64,000 bases of DNA from Gnetum montanum (taxonomy: Eukaryota > Streptophyta > Gnetopsida > Gnetales > Gnetaceae): assembly GCA_015680685.1 (NCBI GenBank), contig MNCI01022611.1, forward strand, positions 2,203,458 to 2,267,457, written 5' to 3'. A program made the position numbers and the translations under genes. How positions within the stretch are numbered: position 1 is the stretch's first letter; each line of letters starts with the position of its first letter. Shown one piece after another: positions 24,641 through 36,866 of the stretch. The notes under the pieces are model-generated. The model saw only the letters and a program-made list of their open reading frames with translations. It ran no database searches and was not told where the DNA came from.

Positions 24641-26060
24641 CTTGTAAGAAGGAGTTTTTCTAGAAATTAATCAGGGAGTGGGCTCTCCTCCTCTTTGTTA
24701 TTGCATCTTAATCAAGAGAGGTGGTCAGTGACCACATTCTCAGTCTCTTTTTAATTTACCATCATGAGATCGAATTCCTACAAGATCATGAGCCACCATA
24801 TGATATGAGGGCTCATCGTTAGCTTATTCATTAGGAAGCAAATGGCACTGTGGTATATGTGCACAAAAAATTATAGCCAAGCACATAATGCTTGAACTTT
24901 TCAAGGCATACACCATTGCCATTAGTCTTTTTCAGTTGTGGTGTAATTCAACTATGCACCCACAATGCTTTGGCTTGTGCAGTGGATATAATATAAACAT
25001 TTTTTATTGTCCAACTGCATAATCATAGCTCCCAAAGAATAATTAGATGCATCTGTCATTATGTGAAATGGTCTGGACCAATCTGGTGCCCATAGAATTA
25101 GAGTTTCTATGAGTTTTTCCTTCAACTATTGGAATGCATGTTCACATTCCCTGGTCCATATGAATGGAACATCTTTCTTTGTCAGCTTGGCCAACATCTG
25201 TGTGATCTTAGAGAAATTCTCTATGAATTTTTGGTAGTAGCTAGTATGTCCAAGGAATGATTTGACATATTTGACTATCTTTGGTTGGTGTGTAATTCCT
25301 TGGATGATTCTTATCTTTTTTGGGTCTACCTCAATCTCTTCTTGTGAAATTTGGTGCCTTAACACAATGTCTTCTTGGACCATAAGGTGACTTTTTTTGC
25401 CAGTTGAGCTACAAATTTGTTTTCACACATCTTTTTAGTACTTGCTCAAAGTGGTCCAAGGCTTGCTCAAATGTAGCTCCATAGGTGGAAAAGTCATCCA
25501 TGAAGACTTCCACATCACTACCAATTTGCAATTGGAAAATACTAAGGACCAAATATTGAAATGTTGTAGGGGCATTGCATAAACCAAATGGCATCTTGCA
25601 ATATGCAAAAGTCTCCTAGGAACTCATGAATGTTGTCTTGGCCTAATATTTTAGCACAATTTTGATTTGGTTATAGCCACTATAACTATCCAAAAAGCTA
25701 TAATAGTAATGCTTGGATATGGTATCCAATACTTGATCCACAAATGGGAATGGAAAATGATCTTTAAATATTGCCATACTCAATAGACTAAAGTCGATGT
25801 AGACCTACCACTTTCCACCTTTATTTGGCACAATTATGGGTGGGCTAACCTAGTCACTATCCACAATGGGATAGATGAACCATCCCTCGAGAGGAGTTTC
25901 TCTATTTCCTCTTTGACGATCTACTTCATTTTAGGATTTAGCTACCTTTGTAGCTACCTTCTTAGCTTCATGGCTAGATTAGTATAAATGTGATGCTAGC
26001 ATATCCTTGGATCAATTCCTATTAGCTTGGGATATGACCAAGCAAAGGTTGTTGGCTATT
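24641..26060 (-). pseudogene. Reverse transcriptase and RNase H of Element 2
   Basis: RT landmarks include PFGLCNAPTTFQYLVLSIFQ and VEVFMDDFSTYG (active-site M-D-D) at 25594-25409, then EEIEVDPKKIRIIQGITHQP and SFLGHTSYYQKFIENFSK at 25383-25126. RNase H sequence follows down to about 24700. Wording matches the Athila clade (F-L-D-G-Y-S-G-Y-N-Q-type core upstream, and FMDDF). It is divided into two open pieces by at least one stop between 25409 and 25383, and more upstream. Confidence 0.82.
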
Positions 26061-26990
26061 TGTTAACCGCCTTTAACAACTTTTATTTTTGTTCAATAGC
26101 AAGTTTAGCATTGATTATGATTAGTTTAGAATTATTTAAAAATGCATATTCCATGTTGGTCAATAGAGTTTTCAGCTCTAGGGGCTTTTGCTTGAAGTTA
26201 TCAGGGATTTCCAACTCTCCCCAATAGGTATCATCATCTTCATCATTAGAGAGTTGGTGATGAACTTGCTCAAGTTCATTCATGCTTTCAACATAAGCAT
26301 AGGTTAGGCTCTTAGTTGGTTCCATGCATAATGTGTTACTATCTAAGTCAGCTATTAGCCATTGGATGCCCTCCTATTTTGTGGTTGCTGCGTATAAACA
26401 CCTTTGAATATTTGTTTCTTGTGCACATTGATTACATGCTTTGATGTATGTACTTTTGATGGACCAAATCTTTTGCTCGCAATTACACTCATTATTATTG
26501 TATAGGATGCATGAAATATGCTTCTTCTCTAACTTTCTAAAGTCATTTTCCTTGGAGATGTTCAAGGATAGGTCCCTTATGCCCATATGTATATTGATTA
26601 TGTTTAACCAAGTCCTTCCCATAATGATGGGAAATTTACCTTTGCAGTTTTCAACCTTGATCACTAGAAAATTGGTAGGATAGGATCACCCACTAATTGT
26701 GGTCACAATGTCCTCTACTAATTCTAGAGGAATAGTAATTGATTGGTCTACCAATTCTAAATGGATTTTTCTTTTCTTGAGAGTGGTAGGTTCCAAGCCT
26801 TGTACATGTCATGAGAGATGAGATTGACACCAAAACTAGAATTAAGAAGAGCCTTGCATGGCTCATGTCCAGCAATATGAAGGAAAATGAGAGGACTTTT
26901 TAGTTTAGAACTTTTTGTTGGAAGATTGCCAACCTTAATCTAATTGGAAACATCATGAGTTAACATCATAGTACAAATCTAAGGTGGTGT
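26061..26990 (-). pseudogene. Protease and pol linker of Element 2
   Basis: Near 26870-26790 the minus strand gives CKALLNSSFGVNLISHDMYK, aligned with CKALLDSGSRVNLISHEMYK in Element 4. The catalytic D-S-G has become N-S-S, so the protease is dead. A conserved linker follows at 26664-26374 (FPIIMGRTWLNIINIHMGIR) and 26325-26083 (KSLTYAYVESMNELEQVHHQ), leading into RT. Confidence 0.75.
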
Positions 26991-26999
26991 TTGGTTTGA

Positions 27000-27706
27000 A
27001 GGGCACTCAAAAGTGTTTGATGCAGAGGATGAGGATGTTGGAGATGCAGGGCAACTAGTCGCACTAGTTTGTGAGGGTTTGGAAGGATTGTTGGATCAAA
27101 AAAAGGATCATTTCTTGGATCAATTATATGAACCACTCAATTGGAAAGCTGATTGTAAATGTACTACCCTCATAGCATTTTCTTGTTATGGCTATGAAGG
27201 AATTTCTCCTTGCATGGATGGATTAGGAGGTAACTAGCTTGAGGGTAGAGGGATGTGTGCAGACAAATGTGAAGGGTGGTATGGGTATGGTTACTCCCAT
27301 CAAGTAAATGGTGAATGTATTTGATGGTACTCTAAAGGGTAGTAGTGATGTTGAAATGAGGCATAGCTTACAGAACTTCTTGGAGAGACAGGTTACTGAA
27401 CATAGTACCTGTATGGATCTAGTTTCTTATAAGAATATTTCTACCTTGGTGGTGGCATTCTCCATGATTATAGTTGGTGCCACTATTGGTATTATTTATA
27501 TGGTTGTGGTGGAGCTCCACTTGGGTAATAAGCTTGTTGTTATTGGTAGAACTACCTTGGATTGCCTTGAGGATAAGGTAATTGTCTAGGTGCTTACCTA
27601 CGTGCTAGTCAAGGATTCAATGTATACATCCTAGACTCTTGTAAGTGTGATACCATAGGGAAACACCCATTTGGATGTTCATATTAATAGATGTTACAAC
27701 CAATAT
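27000..27706 (-). pseudogene. 3' part of Element 2 gag (Tyr/Pro-rich tail)
   Basis: This is the gag tail downstream of the Element 3 insertion. Starting at 27706 the minus strand reads GCNIY, stop, YEHPNGCFPMVSHLQES, the second half of the zinc knuckle and the following conserved sequence. A Tyr, Pro and Gln-rich tail follows (YYPSGAPPQPYK, MPPPR, KLDPYRYYVQ), matching Element 4 at 47420-47836. Short frames open on the plus strand here are antisense shadows. Confidence 0.75.
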
Positions 27707-28571
27707 TGATGAGTGGCAAGGTACCGCTACACTCAACCATATGAATACGAGCGTGTACGCATGATCTGGTGAAACTTCACAGATGAACTAGTTGTGGTAT
27801 CTAGCTAGTCACACATTGATCGCAATTCACTGTCTTCCCACCTAGACTAGTATTTGCTTTGTCCCATATGGTTTAGTCTAGAGTGAGGTGAATGATGGAA
27901 TCCTAAACTAATGCTACTCCTAGAGACGATGGGGAATAATCTTAATTAAGATAATGGACAATGGAAAATGAAATCTATGCTAACCCTAAGTGTGATGAGC
28001 ATTCATCTTTAATCATATGTACATATCTTAGACCTCATGTACTACTTTTGGGATTACCAAGCACACATTACTTGAGCACTCTTAGATACGCTACTGGGTT
28101 ACCAAGTAGTTACACTGAAATGTTTGTGATTAAGTCATACTCATTCTACGTTAATCAAAAGGAAATGTAAATGACAATAAAGGAAATATGAACTAAAAAG
28201 ACAATAATAAATAATTAACAATTAAAGTAATTAAAATCTAAGCAAATGTTGCAATGATGGGGTAATCTTGATCTTTATTGCTGATCATGTGCTTGTCCAA
28301 GTACGTCACACTTGAACAAAGGTTCTATACAATTACAACCATGACACTATAGGCATGCACTGGGGAAAGATGGAAATTAATTGAAACTAACAAAAAGACT
28401 CTATCCTTAGACTTACCAACTCTCTTCTTCTTCCCGTGTGCCTAAATATTGTATTTATAGGCCTACATAGGAATCACGATATCATGTATTCGATATCATT
28501 ATCTAGGTTGTGATATTGCATGCTTGATATTGAGGATTCGATATCGGGACTTGGCAAAGCATGATTTATCA
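27707..28571 (-). repeat. 3' LTR of Element 3
   Basis: 865 bp, TG...CA in element orientation (TGATAAATC at 28571, GCCACTCATCA at 27707). It pairs with 36001-36866. TATA-like TATAAATA lies near 28455 (minus). Decayed GATATC repeats are present at 28470-28550. Confidence 0.92.
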
Positions 28572-28584
28572 TACCCCATGACTA
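28572..28584 (-). other. Polypurine tract of Element 3
   Basis: Minus strand AGTCATGGGGTA directly before the 3' LTR. Confidence 0.75.
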
Positions 28585-28755
28585 AATAATAACTCATTCT
28601 CAAGTTAGAAAAATGAGAATGAGTTCAATTGATTACACAGTGGATAGGTATGGAATTATTAACTAACTAGGAATTACTCATGCTGTAGTGTGGGATTGAA
28701 CAAAATAAAATTGGGACATAGACACAAAATTATAAAAAGCAAAATTTGTTGGAAC

Positions 28756-31546
28756 TCATGTGGTTCCTGGCAATGGTGGCTCCTCCATGGGTCTCTTCCC
28801 CTTATCTTGTACTCCAATTTTTGGAAATGGATGTCTTTGAAGGAGTTCCTGGAGCTTTTCTTCTTTGGTTCAAGGATCCTGTGCCATCCATGCTGATGCT
28901 CCAATGTTTAATGGAGTCGACACCTCCCATGGGCACAGCAGTTGCGGGAACATCTAATTGGCTTTGACATACCAAACCGTAAACAACCGTCATTCCTTTT
29001 CATAGGTTTTAACTTTGTCCTTGCATTCTTGGTAGTCTATGAGCCATCAAGCCAAATCCACCATGACATCTTTTGGTCCTTGGTAGCTAGTCTTGATCAC
29101 CTCTAATTCAACATTTTCTACTTTTAATTTCTGCAATGTCTTCTTGTGTTCAGCAAATTCTATTTCATATTTAGCATAGGTGGTTGCTACTTACTTCTCC
29201 AATTTTGTTCTAGGGTGTCCTACTATCAACATGGATAAGTTGGCATACCACAGGTTTGCCAACTCTATATATTCCATGAGATCTTGTATCTTTAGGTCTC
29301 AGCTTTTTAGTTCCGCTTTGTGGATGAAGGCATAAGCATCCAATGTGGCCCGCCAATCAGCATCTTGAGCATTGAGAGTGTTAATGTGGGCCTTGGCCAT
29401 ATGGATTTCTTTTTTAATCACTTATTTGTACATCCCCACCTAATCTCTGAAATGATCCTTGAGCTTTTCATGTTGCTTGGCCTCATTCTTCCACACACTT
29501 ATTTCAATTGTCATCTTTTGATAGATCGTGCATACCTCCTCCATTGAGAGGGTTCTATTTTCTTTGGCTAAGTGATTCATATCCTGGTTGAACCTTATTA
29601 ATTATTCTAGAAATTGTTGAAAATTTTCTTTGAGAACATTCTTTTTTTTTCTCCTGTGGTCAACCAGAGATTTTTGGTGACGAGGTATTTATTTTCTTCT
29701 TGTGAGGCCTTGAGTGCTTTGGCATGTGCATACATTTGAACTTGTGCCTTGGAAGCATCCCAATCAACCTTCTCTTTTAGCTCCACCACTCTTTTATTCT
29801 CTACCAAAAATTTAGTCAGCTACTCTGTCTGAAAGGATTCTAGCTGGTCTGTAGGGATGAATTAGGATGGATCCCGTTGTGTAGTTTGCAAGGTGACAAG
29901 CTTTTCTTGGAGTCTTCCTCCTTTGCATGTTCAGCCCTGACCTCTATCATGACCAACTTCCATTTTGTAGAAATGAGGTCTAACTATGTTGTTGTGACAT
30001 TTTGAGGGATATCAAATAAGGATGTCATCACTTGTCCTATTTGTAGCAACTGATCTAGAACATCCTAATGATCTGCAGGAGTCATTGAGGGACCAACCAA
30101 GGTTTGAGCATCGTGTGCTCCTGTAAAATCTATCAGTGGCATAATAGGGATATTAAATAATTCTTTTATGTGGTCTACGACCACTTCTGCTACTCCTACT
30201 ACATCTTGGTGCTACATGACCACTACTGTGGTGCCTTCACTATTTTCTAGTTACACTTGAAAGGATGCAGTGTTTTCAAAGATCTATTGTGAGTAGTATG
30301 ATTCCTCTCCTCCTATTTGGATGGACACCTCACCCCATGCATGATCAATGGAGACTATGGATCATATGACATAATCAATAACCCTGAGATTAACTTCATC
30401 ACAGCTTCCCCAACTGACCGATTTAGTGATGACCCTGAGATGGCTCATTGACGGTCGATAGTCCTACGATGGTGATGGTGGTTGGTCTTGCTAGCCTATA
30501 GGTTGTGTGTTGGGCCTTGCTTCCTATTTTTTATTGGGCCTTGTATCTGGAAGTTGGCTAGGCCCTATATTTTCAGGTGCAGTGGGCCCCATCGGCTATT
30601 CTTGCTTAGGCTCCAACTTCTCACCAACACTTTTCCTTGGGGCTAATGACTTTAGTAATTCAGCAAATGAGGCATTTTAAGCCTTTCTAGGGATATCATT
30701 GCTATACCCCAGAATTCTAGCATGTCGACACAGCTTCCTAATGAGGTAGGGAAAAGGCAATGTAAACTTCCCTATCTTACGTTCTTCAAACTGCCTCAAA
30801 ATTTCTGTGAGATATAGATGGGGTAGGTTGGCATTAACCTTGCTCATCAAGATGGCACTTCCTCTAGCCACATAGGTGGAAATCCTATTTAATCCTTTTG
30901 TTGGGAAAATGTGATATGTGCCAATTTTGAAGTAGATCCTCTCTTTAAGTGTGAGCTCTTCATATGCTTTATCCTCCTTGCTGTACACCCTTTTTAACCA
31001 TATCTTGTGCGCATTCGCATCAGAGTGAGTGGACAAGTGAGAAACCTTGGGTCCTATATTTGGAAGATTCAACACTTCAGAAATGGCCTTGGCAAAGAAA
31101 TCAATAGAAATCCCACCAATATCAATGGTGGTACCTTCTTCCTTATTGTGCCAAAATTGGTACGTGTCCCCCAGGTACCATTCACCACTCTTAGAAAGAA
31201 CAGGCCACAGTGGAGACCCTTTAAGTTGGTCTCTAACTACCTCAGGGGAAAATTCAATGAAAGGTCCAAAATTGAGTTCCACAATCATAGCTATTGACAT
31301 GGACCTTTCACGAATTTCCTGAACACATTCTAGAGACAACATGAGATGTTGTCCCTATTTAGGTGCCTTGTTATCTCCACCTTTGGCATGCCTTGATTGT
31401 GTAGTGATAGGAGGTTCTTGATGAATGCTGAATGATTATGCCTCCTACTCTACGTGTTCTTCAGGAGGCGCTTGGCCTCTACCTCTCCTTGGTTGTTTGG
31501 ATGCACCCTGAGAGGGTCCTCCTTGTTGTCCTCTTTTAGGGGCCAT
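28756..31546 (-). pseudogene. ORF2 of Element 3: best-preserved copy of the unknown envelope-position protein
   Basis: It starts at the ATG at 31546 (MAPKRGQQGGPSQ, a basic Gly/Gln-rich leader) and ends at a stop at 28756 after EEPPLPGTT. It is about 930 codons, but the length is not a multiple of three and stops occur. The stretch 31342-30677 is open for 221 residues. It contains NFGPFIEFSPEVVRDQLKGS, WHNKEEGTTIDIGGISIDFF, then YFKIGTYHIFPTKGLNRIST and FPYLIRKLCRHARI. The order (P-T-x-L-x-x-I, a region of alternating hydrophobics, then F-P-x-L-I-x-x-L-C) resembles the plant-specific 'putative plant transposon protein' domain as I recall it. The C-terminal ~500 codons are Lys/Glu/Gln-rich and coiled-coil-like. 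No signal peptide or membrane segment. Possible roles are a structural, RNA-binding or accessory particle protein. Function is unknown. Confidence 0.72.
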
Positions 31547-33653
31547 TTGCAATCACATGGGACCAATTATCAGTAAGGCTATTTACAAAATTAGATTAAT
31601 ACCTTACTCCTTGCCACTAATATATTCATTTCTTGCTTAGTGTGATTCAGAGTTAGAGATTTTCATGAAAATCCCCCTAAAGGTTTTGATATTAGACCCA
31701 ATTTGATTAGGTAACTCCAAAAAATAATTTTCATGGTCTGGGTGATGAAATAAAATTAATTTGGAATTTTTTTTAGCATTTTTGAGGTCACTTACCCTTC
31801 GGGCAATGACAAATTTTGAAAAAACTACATGCAACTTGAAGCATACCCTTCCCCCATGACTAAGTTAAACACTTCAAGTTTAAGCAAGTTCAAGTGGAAC
31901 GAGAATCGGAGCATTAATAAGTAAGTTATTAATGTTTGAATGATAGGCATGCAAGCTAGTAAATTCATGGAAGAAAATTTCAACAACTTCCCTTGCATGA
32001 ATAGTAAAAAATGATGTTGACATGTGCGAGGGATCCATATATATAGTTTTTATAGACACGATATCGTGTACCCGCTAGCGCGAACCTGATATTGTGTTAG
32101 ACCTGATATCAGGTACCCAATATCGTGTCCCTTTAAAAATAGAATACTTGGAAAAATTGATGAATTTTTGAATTTTGAAGGTTAGAAATGAAGGATTTAA
32201 AATTAATTTGAAAGATCTAGGGTAACATTGAAGAGACCTAAAGGCACCAGAAGTGTAATGAAGTGGAATTTTGCAATGAAGTTCATGAATAGGGTAAGGA
32301 AAAAGGACATGTAGTGGTGCACAGGAACATTTGAATTAAAGTGATGATAGAGGGAAAGATAATTGTAGTAGTGCAATACCTGCAGGTTGTAAGATGATGT
32401 GGTGATGTGCAAAGAGTGTAAATTACAAAAGTTACGCAAGTGGATCCTCCCCAAAGCAGGTTCCTACTTATCATGCTCTTACGTAACCACACATAAAAAT
32501 GTTCATAGGCACTAAAAGGGTTAAATGCAATCTACACTAGTTCCACAAAACACACACATGTAGATACCGCTGTGATGAGGTATGAGTTCTATGGCACACA
32601 AGACACAAGTTAGAAATACGTAGACAGTGAAGTGAAATGAATCGTAGAAGGGATTGTAGAGATCGAGACATGAGGTAACTGACCCTAGGCATAGTGAATC
32701 TTGAGTGTAAGGCATGATTAATGTATCATTAGCCCATTGCTCCAAAATCAAGACCAAGTTCATGCCTCTGATCAATGACATCGCATTATTTCATCTGATG
32801 ATGAACAACCATAAGAGCACCATAACAATAAGGTGTACGATCACTTGGAATTTTGTCCAAGGGAGGAGTGATTTGGAATTTATTTGCAGCACATTCTTCT
32901 TTGGTCTTTTCTTTAATGTTTTCTTTTTTTTTTCTTCTTTTCTTCTTCTAGTTGCTTTGGCACTTTGTCCTTTCCAATAGTGAATTGGAGAAGTCACCAA
33001 CCTTCAGGCATGGGTAGATGTCTTTCTAGTGGGATCCCCAGAACAGCATTGGGTTTCTTTATTAAGTGCCTTTATTACTCTTACTTCCATTTTTCATTAG
33101 ATCTACAAGGACCGTAGTACAACCAAGCTACATGATAGCACCTATAGATGTAATTAAAGAAAATCCAAAAGTCCCCTTGATATTACATCCTAAGTATTCT
33201 CTCTTAGTCCATCATTTTTCACTCTGGGCATAATAAGCACAAAATTACTTTAAGTTTTAATGATGACAAGAATATCATTGTACCCAGAGAGAACCTCTTA
33301 TTAATAGAATGGTTGGATGGATGTTGTGGGCTCACTGTCCAAATAATTAGTCACTTGAGACTTGATAGCATAGAGCAACACCTCAACCAACAAGTCACAT
33401 GAGTATTTTATTCATCGATAAGATTACCCTCAAAAAGATAAAATAACAAATTGGAAATGAAAAACTAGAAAACAAAAAATTGTAAAAACAAAAAATTGTA
33501 AAATCAAAGAAAAGGAAAAACATTTACTAATTCTACTTGTTAGAATAGAGGATATCCCTCAGAACTAAACTTTTGAGCATGACTAGAATTAATAAATGGA
33601 AAATGCAGATCCATGCATGTGGGAAATATTAGAGTCTATTCATATCTAAATCA
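31547..33653 (-). other. Non-coding interval between gag and ORF2 in Element 3
   Basis: 2.1 kb without a sustained frame, alignable in patches with 4141-6081 of Element 1. It contains the conserved block at 32436-32460 and a T-rich stretch near 32920-32950. Confidence 0.6.
32436..32460 (-). promoter_or_regulatory. Conserved non-coding block, Element 3 copy
   Basis: Minus strand core CTTTGGGGAGGATCCACTTG, nearly identical to the blocks in Elements 1, 2 and 4. Confidence 0.5.
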
Positions 33654-35868
33654 CTAGGTGTCTTTTGATGTGGTGGTTGGAATGTATCCAACTTGGGGTG
33701 CACACACTTGATTAAAGTTGGCATAGTAGGGAAAATTATAGGATGTGATCATGTGATAAGGAGTTGACCCACTATGGCACCTGTGATCGTAAGATGGTAT
33801 GCAAGGATCAATATGTCTCCCTACATGGTTATATTCATTAGGTTGGATGGTTTTTGGAGTGTTGATTGGTGGCCTTGATAAGGTAACAGGAGGTGTTGAG
33901 TTTGGGAGAGAAGATGCATCATAGTGCTGGACTTGTGCTGAGTTGGTGGATGCAGTGGTTTCAAAACTGTGCTTTCTCTTTCTACGGTCATGCCTAAAGA
34001 AAGGATGCTTCCAATGTTGTGGAGGACCTTCACTACTGTTGACAGTAGTAGCACAAGTAATGTTCATGGGTTGGTGCTATGGTGCCAAACCTTATGGCAC
34101 AACTAGTGGTGATATAGAAGGAGGTGAATGATGAGAATATGGAGAGTGAGGAGAAGTGCAAGGAACATGAGTTGGTGATCTTGTTGGAGAGGACATGGGT
34201 TGATAGTGCTCAGGAGAATGATAATGATGTGGTGAAATAGAGGGTGTTGACATAGTTGGGGAAATAGGATGCTAAACATAATAAGCACTTGGGTTCGGAT
34301 GGTATGAAGGGTGTGACTAGTTTGATGGTGGCCTTCCCCACAACTGGGGTTTTTGCCACTATGGTTGAACCTGGTATTTTTGTATGAAATTTGGATGTAA
34401 CATTATGCTCATGTAAATGTGACAAGATTGGGCATTGGCCTTTGGGGTGATCGTACAGGCAAATGTCACATTGATACAGGTGATTTGTAGTTTAGCTCTT
34501 ATCTCTATTTCCTTCAACCCTTCTTTCCAATTATCATGTGGTGTCCTGTCCTATTTCTCGGTTTAGCATGGTCCCACTTCTAATAATGTTAGCATATTCT
34601 TCATATTTTTCATATATCCATTCTGACATCTTATTGATCCTTGCCTCGATTTCATTTAGTGATTGTAGTATTGACAAAGATGATTCCACCTCCTTGAGGT
34701 GAGTTGATTTCTCCTCTTCATGATCATGGACCTTTGCTATTTTGAGATTTTGGTCTTGTTGAGAGCTTTCAACATTCTCCCATTTAGCTATTTCTCCTTC
34801 TTCTTTTACTACCTGCTTAATAAGCTCCTCGAATTGGTGGGTTCATAGCTCATATAGTTGCTCTAGGGCATACATCCCTAGGGTCTCCCTTGTTTCATTA
34901 CGAAGCCCATCCATGATTTGATACATTATCCTTTCCTAAGAGAAACCATGGCCTAGGCAATTATTTAACAATGAATAATATCTTTTTAAGGCCATGTCCA
35001 AGGGTTCATGTTGTCCTTGTTTCCACTCTTGGATTTTTCTCCTCAAGGTTGATACTCTTGCATAGGCTTGATATCTTTCAGTGAACAGTTCTACCATTGT
35101 CAGCCAACTGCAAATTGATTTTGGCTTTAAGGACCTATACCATACTTTTGCTTGGCCAATGAGTGTCATAGAAAAGAGCTTAAGTTTTTTCCACCCATTA
35201 TCAATATTGTTCCATGCACAGGCATCATGGAAGGCTTGTAAATGATGTTGCGGATCTAAATCATAGCCTCTTAGAAACTTTGGAAAGTTATTTAAATCAA
35301 GCCTAGGTAGGCGGCTTTCCTTGCGATGCCTACATGATATTCAAACAATCTCTTGTATATGCATTAGGCTCTTAGTGGCCAGTAGGGGTTCATTGTCACT
35401 AGGTAGGTTATGAATTTATGAGTTGGAATGATGTTATCTTCGTTCATGTTTGCGTTCCTTACTTTGCTCATGGGCTTGATTTTTATTTTTATTTATATGC
35501 CAACCCCTTGAGAGATGGTCATTTGTGTCATGACTTGATGTTAAAGGAGTAGAGAAAGAGAAAGAACTGGAAGGCTCATCATGACTTTTTTAAGTCTCCC
35601 AATCATCCTCGAATAACTTCCTGTTAACCATTGAGAAGGTCCTAGGCCTTATGGGCCCCCTTGTTCTATGGGATGTCCCATCCTCACTAGAGGTATTAGA
35701 GTTGGATGACAAGAGTTCTTGAGTATCATTGGGGTGTTCATGAACATAGGAGACCCCTGCATAAGATTGAGTACTCCAAACTTTATCTTCATCATCATAT
35801 ATTTCATTGGTTCTCCAATGAATTACCTTACTAAGTGTTGCATTATCATAATCTTGTGAGAGAGACAT
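33654..35868 (-). pseudogene. gag of Element 3, nearly complete
   Basis: Starts at the ATG at 35868 (MSLSQDYDNATLSKVIHWRT). The open N-terminal 92 residues are followed by broken Ser-rich sequence. The capsid region includes LPRLDLNNFPKFLRGYDLDP, MTLIGQAKVWYRSLKPKSIC and RKIQEWKQGQHEPLDMALKR (35169-34936 open). The zinc knuckle at 34432-34470 is intact: CDICLYDHPKGQC, C-x2-C-x3-H-x4-C. A His/Pro/Ser/Thr-rich tail follows (34067-33654, 137 residues open) and ends with a stop at 33654. The tail end corresponds to the tail end in Element 1. Gag packages element RNA, so a pol-less element could still contribute this protein. Several stops remain. Confidence 0.8.
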
Positions 35869-35981
35869 TGTTGTGAATTATGTATGACTTATTTGAAATT
35901 AATTTCTTTCTAAAAGACATATTGTCAAGGCTTTGTTACATTGATCTTGGATGATGTAACTAATCTAAATAACTAGTACCA

Positions 35982-35999
35982 TCCCCAACAACGGTGCCA
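35982..35999 (-). other. Primer-binding site of Element 3 (tRNA-Asp type)
   Basis: Minus strand TGGCACCGTTGTTGGGGA, 15 of 18 bases matching TGGCGCCGTTGCCGGGGA. It is the best-preserved PBS in the window. Confidence 0.88.
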
Positions 36000-36000
36000 A

Positions 36001-36866
36001 TTATGAGTGGCAAGGTACCCCTACACTCAACCATACTAATATGAGCATGTACGCATGATCTAGTTGAACTTCACAGAAGGGCTAGTTGTGGTATGTAGAT
36101 AGTCACACATTGATTGCAGTTTGCTATCTTTCCACTTGGACTAGTATTTGCTTTGTCACATATGGTTTAGTCCAGAGTGAGGTGAATGATGGGATCCTAA
36201 ACTAATGCTACTCCTAGAGATGATGGGGAACAATCTTAATTAAGCTAATGGACAATGGAAAATGAAATCTATGCTAACCCTACGTGTGATGAGCATCTAT
36301 CTTTAATCATCCATACACATCTTGGACCTCGTGTACTACTTTTGGGATTACCAAGCGCACATTACTTGAGCATTCTTAGATATGCTACTGGGTTACCAAG
36401 TAGTTACACTTAAATGTTTGTGATTAAGTCGTACTCATTTCGTGTTAATCAACAGGAAATGTAAATGAAAATAAAGGAAATATGAACTAAAAAGAAAACA
36501 ATAAATAATTAAAAATTAAAGTAATTAAAAGCTAAGTGAATGCTACAATGATGGGGTAATCTCGATCTTTATTACCGATCATGTGCTTGTCCAAGTACGT
36601 CACATTTGAACAAAGGTTTTGTATAATTACAACCATCACACTACTGGAATGCGCTGGGAAAATACTGAAATTAAATGAAAACTGACAAAAAGACTCTACC
36701 CTTAGACTTAGCAACTCCCTTCTTCTTCCTGTGTGTTTGAATGTTGTATTTATAGGCCTACACAGGAATCATGATATTGTGTATTCAATATTGTTATCCA
36801 GGCTACGATATCGCATACCCGATATCGAGGATCTGATATCAGGGCTTGGAAAACCATGATTCATCA
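36001..36866 (-). repeat. 5' LTR of Element 3
   Basis: 866 bp, nearly collinear with 27707-28571. The terminal CATCA has become CATAA at 36001 on the element strand, a single-base change at the LTR/PBS border. Confidence 0.92.

Larger units (their letters stand above)
27707..36866 (-). mobile_element. Element 3: pol-less Athila-like LTR retrotransposon nested in Element 2 gag
   Basis: 9.16 kb, minus strand, with 3' LTR 27707-28571 (865 bp) and 5' LTR 36001-36866 (866 bp). Flanks are AATAT (27702-27706) and AGTAT (36867-36871), a 5-bp target duplication with one mismatch. In element order: PBS, gag with an intact zinc knuckle and His/Pro-rich tail, a non-coding interval, ORF2 and PPT. No pol motifs. 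The organisation matches Element 1. It is younger than Element 2, in which it is inserted. Confidence 0.93.
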
